A DNA stretch of 64,000 bases, taken from contig NZ_FPAP01000003.1 of assembly GCF_900116415.1 (NCBI RefSeq), positions 124,001 through 188,000 on the forward strand, written 5' to 3'. The position numbers and the translations under genes are program-made. This DNA comes from Chryseobacterium formosense (GTDB lineage: Bacteria > Bacteroidota > Bacteroidia > Flavobacteriales > Weeksellaceae). Below, one piece after another: positions 8,773 to 18,335 of this stretch. The notes beneath the pieces are model-generated. The model was not told the origin of the DNA and did no database searches. It saw nothing but the letters and a program-made list of their open reading frames with translations. Each line of letters opens with the position of its first letter. The stretch's first letter is position 1.

Positions 8773-11226
8773 TTATTTAAAAATCACTTTAACATTTTTC
8801 CCTGAATAAGCAACCGCTTTCTGATGACCATTCGGAAGAATTATGGTAAAATTTCTCTTCTCAATCATTCCACTGTATTTTCCTTTTCGGGTGTCAATAG
8901 TTAACGTTTGGAATTTGTCATTCCAATGCATTGGTATTTCGGTAAAGTCGCCTTTTTCGTAGTTGTAATTGTCAAATTCATCTTCGTATAAAACAAAATC
9001 TGCATCTGAACCCGGATAGACTTTAATAGTAAGATTGTCCCATTTTTTCTCCGTTGCATACTGAACATCGGGACCGAAAGGAATGATGCTTCCGCCTTTT
9101 ACATACAATGGAATGCTTTGAATATTGACTGTTTTTTCAATTTCCTGTCCGCCGTTGTGTTTTAAATTAGTCCAGTAGTCATACCATACAGAACCTGCGG
9201 GAAGATAGACTTTGACGGTTTTATTTTGGGTAAAATCGACAGCGGAAACTGAACTCTCTTTTTTGCTGGCATCGGTTTTATTCCAGCCTTCATTTTCATC
9301 GATTTTTACGATTTTTTCCGGTGTATATTGAGGATTAAGAATCGGTGCCACTAAGAATGACTTTCCGAAAAGATATTCATTATTAATATCCCAAGTTTTT
9401 TTGTCTGATGAAAAATCCATCGGAAGTGCTCTCAAAAAACTCGAATTATTCTTGGAAACATCCCAAGAAACGGAATAAATGTACGGCAATAGACTATAAC
9501 GAAGGTTGATGAATTTCTCTATCGCATCGTAAACCACATCGCCTTTTTTTCCAAACTGGTAAATTTCCCTTGGAACATCGGTTCCGTGCGAACGCATCAT
9601 TGGTGTGAAAGTTCCGTATTGCAACCAGCGAACATGTAATTCCTGAAACATCTGATTTTTAGCACCTCCGTTTCTTTTATAAACACCGGCAAAGAAACCG
9701 CCAATATCAGAGTTGAAATTCGGGTTTCCAGTCAGGCTGAAATTTAAACCTGCCGGAACCTGATTGCGCAAAGATTCCCACGAAGAGTTGACATCGCCCG
9801 ACCAAGTATTGGCTGCATATCTCTGCTGTCCCGCAAAAGCCGACCTTGTTAAAATAAAGACTCTTTTATCATTCGTGGTTTCACGTTGATGGTCATAAAC
9901 TCCGCCAACTGTCATCAGAGGATACGCATTTCTCACTTTTCGGAATGAACCAAGGTAAGTTTTGGTATCTAAATCTTCCGGTTTTTGGCTGAGATGGTCG
10001 GGTTCCGTAGAATCCATCCACCAAGTATCAACGCCTAGACTGAAAACGCCTTTGTTCAAATATTTCCAGTAAATATTTCTGGCTTCGGGATTGTAGGCAT
10101 CGTAAACACGGACTCCGGAAGGATAATTTATATCGGGAGGCCAAACTTCCCTGCCCGATTCCGGCCACGTTCCAAAATTGAAAAGCATTCCTTTAGAATC
10201 CATTTCACGATATTGATTGGTCATCGGTCCGAATGACGACCAGATGGAAACAGACAAATGCGCATTCATCCCGTGGATGTCATTAATCATTTTTTTGGCA
10301 TCAGGAAAATCGGGACTGATAAAATCCATTGCATTCCATTGGTAATTGTTTCCCCAATATTGCCAATCCTGAATGATTCCGTCCAGAGGAACTTTCAAAT
10401 CACGATATTTTTTAACCACATCTACGATTTCATTCTGACTTTTGTATCGCTCTTTACTTTGCCAGAAACCGTACGTCCATAACGGAAACATCGGAACATT
10501 TCCGGTAAGTTCACGCATCTCGGCAACTACGCCGTCAGCATTTCCACCATACATAAAATAATAATCCACGCCTTCTCCAACTTCGGAAGCGAAAGATGTT
10601 TTCTGAGCAGTATCGGTAAACTGAGTCGGGGAATAGTTGTCCCAAAAAATGCCGTAACCTTTTACAGACTGAAAGAAAGGCACAAAATCCCAGGTATTAT
10701 TCTGCACCATTCTGATGTCCTGATTCCGTTGGGATAATTTTCCGTTTTGAAGGATTCCCAAACCGTAAATCGGTTCTTCTTTTTCCAATTGAAAAGATTG
10801 GGTTACAGAATAAGTTGGACTTCCGGCATCATTGAAAGGTTTAAAATCACTTCCGCTTTCCTTCAGAAGTTCTTTTCCGAATGGTGTTTTGTAGGCTATT
10901 TCTCCATTTTTCGTATTAACGGATATTTGCAAATCATTCGTTTTTATTGATAAAATATCTTTATTTTCTGTAACCGAAAATTTTATTTTTTGTTCTTGTT
11001 TGATAACAGACAGGCTGTTTTTTACAAATGATTTTCCCGAAGGATATTTGATGATCCGCACCGTGTGTGGTCCGTAAAACTTTACTTCCACATTCATTTT
11101 ATCCGCAGAAAAACTCAAGCCCGAATCTGTTTTTTTATAAGATTGCGCGCTCACATTCTGATCTAATCCAGATATAATGATCATCGAGATAATGAAAGCT
11201 TTTATGTTTATTTTTCTGAAATTCAT
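8773..11226 (-). CDS. GH31 alpha-xylosidase-type glycosidase
   Basis: An 817-residue secreted family 31 enzyme, probably an alpha-xylosidase removing alpha-linked xylose. Signal peptide 1-28 (QNVSAQ). An N-terminal beta-sandwich (30-240) precedes the barrel. The nucleophile is Asp405 (TWWMDSTEPD), the acid/base Asp478 (WSGDVNSSW), and DGIIQDWQYWG (about 282-292) is the conserved strand that lines subsite -1. C-terminal beta domains include a DUF5110-like region (IKVYPGSDADFVLYEDE). Alpha-glucosidase activity cannot be excluded from sequence alone; the xylan context and the WWMD-type motif favour xylosidase. Alpha-xylose is typical of xyloglucan rather than xylan, so the locus may serve mixed hemicelluloses (inference). 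Confidence 0.86.
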   Translation of the reverse strand: MNFRKINIKAFIISMIIISGLDQNVSAQSYKKTDSGLSFSADKMNVEVKFYGPHTVRIIKYPSGKSFVKNSLSVIKQEQKIKFSVTENKDILSIKTNDLQISVNTKNGEIAYKTPFGKELLKESGSDFKPFNDAGSPTYSVTQSFQLEKEEPIYGLGILQNGKLSQRNQDIRMVQNNTWDFVPFFQSVKGYGIFWDNYSPTQFTDTAQKTSFASEVGEGVDYYFMYGGNADGVVAEMRELTGNVPMFPLWTYGFWQSKERYKSQNEIVDVVKKYRDLKVPLDGIIQDWQYWGNNYQWNAMDFISPDFPDAKKMINDIHGMNAHLSVSIWSSFGPMTNQYREMDSKGMLFNFGTWPESGREVWPPDINYPSGVRVYDAYNPEARNIYWKYLNKGVFSLGVDTWWMDSTEPDHLSQKPEDLDTKTYLGSFRKVRNAYPLMTVGGVYDHQRETTNDKRVFILTRSAFAGQQRYAANTWSGDVNSSWESLRNQVPAGLNFSLTGNPNFNSDIGGFFAGVYKRNGGAKNQMFQELHVRWLQYGTFTPMMRSHGTDVPREIYQFGKKGDVVYDAIEKFINLRYSLLPYIYSVSWDVSKNNSSFLRALPMDFSSDKKTWDINNEYLFGKSFLVAPILNPQYTPEKIVKIDENEGWNKTDASKKESSVSAVDFTQNKTVKVYLPAGSVWYDYWTNLKHNGGQEIEKTVNIQSIPLYVKGGSIIPFGPDVQYATEKKWDNLTIKVYPGSDADFVLYEDEFDNYNYEKGDFTEIPMHWNDKFQTLTIDTRKGKYSGMIEKRNFTIILPNGHQKAVAYSGKNVKVIFK

Positions 11227-11261
11227 TTTTCTGGGATTTTAAATCGTATCAATAGTTATCG

Positions 11262-12486
<1,225 letters not shown>

Positions 12487-14103
12487 TTAATATTCTGAAT
12501 TTTTGTTTACTCTGAAAAAATCAACATCCACAAAACCTCCAATACTTTTCGTAGCGTAATTGAAAATCGCAAATTTGGAACCCATAAATAACCTTCTGTA
12601 ATCGAAAATCATTTTGTAATCTTTCGCCATTTCTGTCCAGTTTTTCTGGTCGGTGCTGTAAGAGAAATCTGCCAAATCTTTTCCAAGATTGAAATCTGCT
12701 TCAATACGGAGGAAAATATTATCTGATTTAATTTCGATACGTTTTTTTTCTTCCTTTTTCACTCCGGTAATCACTTTCGTTTTATTATCAAGACTGACTT
12801 CATTGGTAGAAAAAGTCAAAAATTTCTGGTTCCCTTCTTTTATAATTGATAATAATCCTGAATCTCCGTTGAAAGCGCTGAATCCTGTAACGTCGCCATC
12901 TTTCATTCCTTTCAAATCTAAGGCAACTATCGCACTGGATTTTGGGCCTTCCATTCTTTGTGTCAATGTATTCGGTGCGGCGTAAAGATTATCTACCACT
13001 CTACTCGTTTTCAGCCTTATAAATCCTTTTCTGTCGGATAAAGACCAGGCTTCGTTCACAGGATTATGGTTCCATTGCCATTGGATTTTTAATTTTTTAT
13101 CTGAAAATTCATCACTTTCTACGATCCTGTTTTTCGGTTTAAATGGAGGAAGCGGAACTTCTCCGTTTAATGGAACTTTTCCGTTATCTCCTAAAACAGG
13201 CCAGTCGTTTTCCCATTTCACGGGAATCAAAATAGGAACGCGCCCTACTCCATTTCTATCCTGAAAAATCAGTGAATACCAATTGGCGTTCTTATCATCA
13301 ATTAAAGCACCTTGCCCGGCGTAAGAAAATCCTAAAAAGTTATCTTCCAGAATGACTTTTTTCTCGTAAGGTCCGGTCACTTTATCCGCTCTGTAAACTT
13401 CCTGACGGCGTTTTCCACCTTTTGGCCAGGAAATCATCATCATATAATATTTTCCGTCTTTTTTAATAATTTGATTGCCCTCCAGAAGTCCGGTTTCCGA
13501 AGAATCTTTCTCAAAAACTACCGTTCCGTCAGGATTTCCAATGACCTCTTTAAAATCTGGACTTAATTCAAAAACTTTGTTGGAAGTGAAGACATAAACC
13601 CTGCCGTCATCGTCAAAAAGCAGCGAAGCATCGTGAAAATGTCTGGTTCTGGTAATCAGTTTCCAGTTTCCTTTTTCGGGATTATCCGTTACGTAGAAAT
13701 AGGATTTGAAAGGCTCATCATTCGGAGAAAATAAAACATAATATTTTCCTTTGTGATAGCGGATGGAAGAAGCCCATTGTCCACGACCGTAAACTGTTCC
13801 GTCAAGCAAATCATATTTGGAATTATCATTCAGAGTATTGAAAACGTAGCTTGCCATTTCCCAATGAACCAAATCTTTGGAGTGCATTACCGGAGCTCCC
13901 GGCATCAGGTGCATTGTCGTGCTTATCAAATAAAAATCATCGCCGTTTCGAGTTATTGATAAGTCCGGCGCATCTGCCCAAATGATAGGATTTGTAAATG
14001 CTGTCGCCTGCTGTTTCTTAGCAGGATTTATCTGGGCCGAAAGGAGATTCAGCCCGATAAATCCAAAAAGAGAAATTATATAAAATGATTTATTAATTTT
14101 CAA
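12487..14103 (-). CDS. Secreted GH43 beta-xylosidase/arabinofuranosidase (GH43_12-like)
   Basis: A 538-residue two-domain GH43 enzyme. Only a TTG codon (14101-14103) can start a frame that includes the signal peptide (residues 1-24, LLSAQ); the first internal ATG would delete the catalytic base. The propeller (35-330) has Asp47 in WADAPDLSI, a second Asp in FHDASLLFDDDG and the acid Glu in GLLEGNQIIKKDG. The about 190-residue C-terminal beta-sandwich (from RIVESDEFSDKKLKIQWQW) is the usual GH43 xylosidase accessory domain that closes the active site. Flanking gaps both contain dispersed repeats, so it may be transcribed separately. Subfamily is assigned from memory of the WAD-PD-S motif, not by search. 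Confidence 0.86.
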   Translation of the reverse strand: MKINKSFYIISLFGFIGLNLLSAQINPAKKQQATAFTNPIIWADAPDLSITRNGDDFYLISTTMHLMPGAPVMHSKDLVHWEMASYVFNTLNDNSKYDLLDGTVYGRGQWASSIRYHKGKYYVLFSPNDEPFKSYFYVTDNPEKGNWKLITRTRHFHDASLLFDDDGRVYVFTSNKVFELSPDFKEVIGNPDGTVVFEKDSSETGLLEGNQIIKKDGKYYMMMISWPKGGKRRQEVYRADKVTGPYEKKVILEDNFLGFSYAGQGALIDDKNANWYSLIFQDRNGVGRVPILIPVKWENDWPVLGDNGKVPLNGEVPLPPFKPKNRIVESDEFSDKKLKIQWQWNHNPVNEAWSLSDRKGFIRLKTSRVVDNLYAAPNTLTQRMEGPKSSAIVALDLKGMKDGDVTGFSAFNGDSGLLSIIKEGNQKFLTFSTNEVSLDNKTKVITGVKKEEKKRIEIKSDNIFLRIEADFNLGKDLADFSYSTDQKNWTEMAKDYKMIFDYRRLFMGSKFAIFNYATKSIGGFVDVDFFRVNKNSEY

Positions 14104-14159
14104 AATTTTAATATTTTGATTGGTTTATTTAATTCTTTAATCCAATTTTAAAAGAAACA

Positions 14160-14181
14160 CTTCGACAAGTTCAGTGTGACA
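14160..14181. repeat. Single arm of the CTTCGAC repeat
   Basis: The sequence CTTCGACAAGTTCAGTGTGA matches one arm of the inverted repeats at 3524-3619. No partner arm is seen nearby, so this is a remnant or half-element in the gap between two GH43 genes. Confidence 0.6.
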
Positions 14182-14251
14182 ATGCTGATAATAAAATTGG
14201 TTTCAAACGTTTCAAGCTCACCTTTCAAAACCTGCATTTGTATATTAGGTT

Positions 14252-14304
14252 TTGGCTAAAGCCAATTTGGTTTTTACTTTGAATAAATGGGCTGAAGCCC
14301 ATTT
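14252..14304 (-). terminator. Two hairpins downstream of the GH43 gene at 14316
   Basis: TTGGCTAAAGCCAA (14252-14265) and AAATGGGCTGAAGCCCATTT (14285-14304) are perfect hairpins starting 11 bp past the stop codon. The second has a 9-bp stem. Hairpins of the form GGGCTnAAGCCC are familiar dispersed elements in Chryseobacterium genomes (recollection). They could terminate or protect the transcript of the upstream gene. Confidence 0.5.
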
Positions 14305-14315
14305 CTATTGATAAT

Positions 14316-16034
14316 CTAATTAGGAACAATATCGTTAGACAACGTGCTGTACAAACCAATCAAACTTCCCGTGAAACCTCCTGCAACATCGGTAGAAAGG
14401 ATATCTCCGGAAACCGCACCGCCAAGGTTTTTGAAGTTTTTACCATCCAAAGAGTAATTGAAATTAAGGTCATCTTTTTCACCGACCACCTGCAATTTGA
14501 TGGATTTTGAAAGTGAAATCTTTTCGCTCCCAATTAGTTTTGATGCTCCTTTTTCTGTTCTTTCTAAAACAATATAAAAGTCTTTGTCTTTTTTCGTAAT
14601 TCCGAATACGTAGTTGAATTTTTCGCTTTGATAACAAGTGATTCCTGCCAATTCTTTTTCAGTTTTTGGTTTAAAATCAAGCATTACGGAAGTTTCAAAA
14701 TCTTCGTGCTGGAGTCTGTGAAATAATGCCGAAACCGGAGCCAACGCTTTTATATTGGTTTCAAAAGGAGTTACTTTCACACCATTTTTTGTAGTACTTA
14801 TAAAATTCTCACGAGGTCCACGCATCGCAATCCATCGGTAATCCAGGTTTTTGTCAGTCAGTTTATCATTATACGTGAAGTTTCCGTTCGGGAAAAATCC
14901 ATTTTGTCCGGTCTGATTTTTCACACCTTCCGGCAGTTTTAATTTTGGTTTCATTGGAACTAAACCGTTTTCAAAAACAGGATACTTTCCGCTCCAGTCA
15001 ACAGGAAGAATGAAAGTTTCTCTTCCGTGATTCACCCGTCCTTTTTCGTTGGGACGAATGGCCAGAAACACTCCGAAATATTTTCCGTCAGGCGTTTCCA
15101 CTAAATCGGCGTGACCAGCCCAATCTACTTTATCTTTTCTGTCTTTTGGAAAATATCTCTGAGTTAAGATAGGATTGTTTTTTGCAGGAATGAAAGGACC
15201 TTTCGGAGAATCTGACATAAAAATAACTTCGCTGTGGTTACCGCCAGTTCCGCCTTCTGCGCACATCAGGAAATATTTTCCGTTCTTTTTATAAATATGT
15301 GGACCTTCTATCCAAATTGGTTTTTGGGAAAGGTCAACACCACCGTTTACAATAATTTTATCTGAACCCGCAATAACCTGGTCTTTTTCCAAATCGTAAT
15401 CCCACATTTTGATGACACGGTGACCGTTGTACAATTCTGTCCCTTGTGGCGGTGCATCATTGTGAACGATGTATGCTTTACCATCATCATCAAAGAAAAT
15501 TGCAGGATCAATTCCGTCAAAATTCAGTTTCTGAACTTCGCTCCATCCTTTTGCAGGGTCTTTGGTTTTCACGACCATATTTCCTACTCCACCAGCAATC
15601 TGGGTAGTAATCATATAAAAAGTGTCGTTGAATTTGTTGTATTTGATATCCGGTGCATAGATTCCCTGAGAAACGCCGCCTTTTTCTACTTTAAGCTGTG
15701 AAGGTCTGTCGAGAACGTGACCTACCTGCTTCCAATTAACCAAATCTTTTGAAGTGAAAATCGGAACACCGGGAAACATTGAAAATGAAGAATTAACCAA
15801 GTAATAATCGTCTCCTTTTCTAGTAATACTCGGGTCGGGATAACAGCCCTGAAGAATCGGCGAATAAAATTCGTTCTCTTTCAGTGGATTGTTTGCGTAT
15901 ATTTTATCATTTCCACGGTAGCTGAAATCTGTGAATGTTTGTGCGGCAATACTGTTGATTGAAAGTAATGCTGTTGCAAAAATTAGCTTTGAATTCCTTT
16001 TATTTAGAAGCGTATTGATTATATTTTGTTTCAT
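14316..16034 (-). CDS. Secreted GH43 xylan 1,4-beta-xylosidase-like enzyme
   Basis: A 572-residue GH43 enzyme with a C-terminal beta-sandwich, probably converting xylo-oligosaccharides to xylose. The signal peptide is about residues 1-31 (SINSIAAQ). The propeller carries the base Asp in GCYPDPSITRKGDDYY, the second Asp in FDGIDPAIFFDDDGKAY and the acid Glu in PIWIEGPHIYKKNGKY. The second domain (about 380-560, FNYVFGITKKDKDFY and FTGSLIGLYST) matches the xylosidase C-terminal module. It is the first glycosidase after the xyl/uxu operon, separated from it by a terminator at 16141-16173, so the glycosidase genes likely form one or more separate transcripts. Confidence 0.88.
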   Translation of the reverse strand: MKQNIINTLLNKRNSKLIFATALLSINSIAAQTFTDFSYRGNDKIYANNPLKENEFYSPILQGCYPDPSITRKGDDYYLVNSSFSMFPGVPIFTSKDLVNWKQVGHVLDRPSQLKVEKGGVSQGIYAPDIKYNKFNDTFYMITTQIAGGVGNMVVKTKDPAKGWSEVQKLNFDGIDPAIFFDDDGKAYIVHNDAPPQGTELYNGHRVIKMWDYDLEKDQVIAGSDKIIVNGGVDLSQKPIWIEGPHIYKKNGKYFLMCAEGGTGGNHSEVIFMSDSPKGPFIPAKNNPILTQRYFPKDRKDKVDWAGHADLVETPDGKYFGVFLAIRPNEKGRVNHGRETFILPVDWSGKYPVFENGLVPMKPKLKLPEGVKNQTGQNGFFPNGNFTYNDKLTDKNLDYRWIAMRGPRENFISTTKNGVKVTPFETNIKALAPVSALFHRLQHEDFETSVMLDFKPKTEKELAGITCYQSEKFNYVFGITKKDKDFYIVLERTEKGASKLIGSEKISLSKSIKLQVVGEKDDLNFNYSLDGKNFKNLGGAVSGDILSTDVAGGFTGSLIGLYSTLSNDIVPN

Positions 16035-16140
16035 TTTTATTTTTATAGATTAAATAAGATTTCTCCATTTCATAATTCAATAATAAAATTGAAAATGAGA
16101 AAACTGATGATATTTTTTATTACTAAAGAAATTTTTAAAA

Positions 16141-16173
16141 ACAAGACCTTACCTAAGAATAATAAGGCCTTGT
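16141..16173 (-). terminator. Rho-independent terminator of the xyl-sus-uxu operon
   Basis: ACAAGACCTTA (16141-16151) pairs with TAAGGCCTTGT (16163-16173), an 11-bp stem with one mismatch. On the minus strand it is followed by a T run. It lies 31 bp after the stop of the SDR gene at 16204. Confidence 0.7.
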
Positions 16174-16203
16174 CAACTATATGAAGAAAAATAATACTTA
16201 TTT

Positions 16204-17019
16204 TTAAACACCACTAAATGCACTGAAACCACCATCAATAGGCAATAAAGCACCTGTAATGAAACTTGCGGCATCTGAACATAGGAACTGTACCGCTCCA
16301 TTCAGTTCATTGGCATTTCCGAAACGTCCCATTGGCGTTTTAGCAATAACTTTTTTGCTTCGGTCGGTTAAAGAACCATCCGGATTTAATAAAATTGTAC
16401 GGTTCTGATCTCCAATGAAAAATCCTGGAGCAATGGCATTGACTCGAATTTTATCACCAAATTTTAAAGCTACATCCGAAGCGAGCCACTGTGTAAAATT
16501 GGTTATTGCGGATTTTGCTGCGGAATACCCTGCTACTCTTGTGATTGCGGAATATGCTGCCATTGAGGAAATATTCACAATACTTCCGCTTCCCTCTTCT
16601 GCCATTACTTTCCCGAAAACATAGCTTGGATAGACCGTTCCGTTGATATTTAAATCGGTTACTTCGTTCCAGGCTTCCATTTTCAGATCGAAAAAGGATT
16701 GGTCGGGAGATAATGTTGCGGAAGGAATATTTCCACCGGCAATATTAAGCAGAATATCGATCTTGCCGTATTTTTCAAGAATTTTCTTTGACGCTGTTTC
16801 GAGACTTTCAACATTCATTACATTGGCTTCCACGGCTAATGCGTCACCCCCCGATTCTGTTAATTCTTTAACACGAGCATCCAGAGTTTCCTGATTTCTT
16901 CCAAGGGCGACAACTTTTGCTCCGGCTTCAATGAAACTTTTCGCTAAGCTTCCTCCTAAAACACCTGAAGCTCCTGTAATGACTGCTACTTTATCTTTTA
17001 TGCTGAATATTTCGTTCAT
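16204..17019 (-). CDS. SDR oxidoreductase, probable D-fructuronate reductase (mannonate-forming)
   Basis: A 271-residue cytoplasmic short-chain dehydrogenase with the dinucleotide motif TGASGVLGGSLA, NIAGGN, the catalytic Ser in NISSMAA and YSAAK. Adjacent to uxuA, it most plausibly reduces D-fructuronate to D-mannonate. That step is carried out by an SDR-type enzyme in several bacteria lacking the E. coli-type UxuB. The gene starts 67 bp after uxuA and ends at the operon terminator. The function rests on the neighbour and on the GGNIPSATLSPDQSF region typical of this SDR group; a gluconate-type 5-dehydrogenase is the alternative. Confidence 0.78.
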   Translation of the reverse strand: MNEIFSIKDKVAVITGASGVLGGSLAKSFIEAGAKVVALGRNQETLDARVKELTESGGDALAVEANVMNVESLETASKKILEKYGKIDILLNIAGGNIPSATLSPDQSFFDLKMEAWNEVTDLNINGTVYPSYVFGKVMAEEGSGSIVNISSMAAYSAITRVAGYSAAKSAITNFTQWLASDVALKFGDKIRVNAIAPGFFIGDQNRTILLNPDGSLTDRSKKVIAKTPMGRFGNANELNGAVQFLCSDAASFITGALLPIDGGFSAFSGV

Positions 17020-17086
17020 TGTAATATAAATGATGATTGATAGTTGATAAATGATAATATTGAATCCTTTGGATTCTGTTTTGATT

Positions 17087-18256
17087 TTATTTTGGATAAG
17101 AATTAACAGCTGCCATTACCCCTTCGATCTGTCCTAAAGCAAGCATTCTTCCGAGGAATGAATATCCGGGATTGTAGCCCTTATCAATATCGTCTGTCAA
17201 CAGTCTTCCGTGGTCTACACGCATTGGCAGAGTTGGGTTTTCTTTTTCAAAGATTTTGATTACTTCGATTAATTTCCCTCTCCCTTCCAAGTGATTGGCT
17301 TCGATAAAATCTCCGTTGTCAAAGACATTGGTGCTTCTTAAATGAACAAATTTTGTACGGTGAGCATATTTTTGGGCAAGCTTCGGTACATCATTCTGAA
17401 GTCCGGCGCTCAAAGATCCTGTACAAAATGTCAATCCGTTGTGTGGATTATCTACAGCATTCAGAAACCAATCAATATCTTCTTCGTTTGTTACTATTCT
17501 TGGTAAACCCAACAAGGAAAACGGTGGATCATCAGGATGAACACACATTTGAATTTCATATTCTTCACAAACGGGCATTATTTTTTCAAGAAAGTATTTC
17601 ATATTCTGGCGAAGCTGATCTTTATCAATTCCGTCATACAAAGACAACAGATTTTTGAATAATTGAACAGGATTTTTGTCGCCCTCTTTGATATTTCCAT
17701 TTACAAAACCCTGGGTTTTCACAATGATAGAATCAATCAGATCATTATTATCTTCATCAGTTAAGGTGTTTTTTAATTGTTCTACTTTTTGAAGAATATC
17801 TGAATTATAATCGTTTTCGGCACCTTTTCTTTGCAGAATATGAATTTCAAAATAAGCAAATTTAGCTTTGTCAAAGTACAGTGACGACGAACCGTCTTCC
17901 CATTGATAAAACAAATCTGTACGAGCCCAGTCCAGAACCGGCATAAAGTTGTAGCAGACAGTTTTCACTCCTGCTTTTCCTAAATTCTCTAAACTATTGA
18001 TATAATTTTTTATAAGATGATCTCTATCTTCTCCTCCGTATTTGATAGACTCGCTAACAGCAAGGCTTTCAACTACAGACCAACGAAGTCCGAAACTTTC
18101 TATGTAATTTTTATAATCATTAATCGCCTCTAATGACCAAACGTCTCCATTCGGAATATCGTGTAGTGCTGAAACAATACCTTCCACCCCGATCTGACGG
18201 AGAATATCTAATTGTATTTTGTCTTTTTTACCAAACCAACGCCAGGTTTTCTCCAT
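17087..18256 (-). CDS. uxuA: D-mannonate dehydratase
   Basis: Cytoplasmic enzyme dehydrating D-mannonate to 2-keto-3-deoxy-D-gluconate in glucuronate catabolism. The start MEKTWRWFG (18256) matches the family N-terminus; an in-frame ATG three codons upstream is possible. Family motifs seen: HDIPNGDVWS, YNFMPVLDWARTDL, CVHPDDPPFSLLGLPRIV, TFCTGSLSAG, FVHLRSTN and RVDHGRLL. The 389-residue length is normal. It links the GH115 glucuronidase product to the Entner-Doudoroff pathway. The uronate isomerase (uxaC), KDG kinase and aldolase needed to complete the route are not in the window. Confidence 0.95.
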   Translation of the reverse strand: MEKTWRWFGKKDKIQLDILRQIGVEGIVSALHDIPNGDVWSLEAINDYKNYIESFGLRWSVVESLAVSESIKYGGEDRDHLIKNYINSLENLGKAGVKTVCYNFMPVLDWARTDLFYQWEDGSSSLYFDKAKFAYFEIHILQRKGAENDYNSDILQKVEQLKNTLTDEDNNDLIDSIIVKTQGFVNGNIKEGDKNPVQLFKNLLSLYDGIDKDQLRQNMKYFLEKIMPVCEEYEIQMCVHPDDPPFSLLGLPRIVTNEEDIDWFLNAVDNPHNGLTFCTGSLSAGLQNDVPKLAQKYAHRTKFVHLRSTNVFDNGDFIEANHLEGRGKLIEVIKIFEKENPTLPMRVDHGRLLTDDIDKGYNPGYSFLGRMLALGQIEGVMAAVNSYPK

Positions 18257-18277
18257 AAATTTCATTTTTCATTAAAA

Positions 18278-18307
18278 CAAAGCAGGTGCAATATAACACC
18301 TACTTTG
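18278..18307 (-). other. Hairpin between susD and uxuA
   Basis: CAAAGCAGGTG (18278-18288) pairs with CACCTACTTTG (18297-18307) over 11 positions with one mismatch and an 8-nt loop. It lies 28 bp after the susD stop within an otherwise continuous operon. Such a structure could partly terminate transcription or shield the susCD message from 3' decay, giving more SusCD than UxuAB (inference). Confidence 0.6.
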
Positions 18308-18335
18308 CTGCTGTTAATAAGAATGTGTCTAAATA

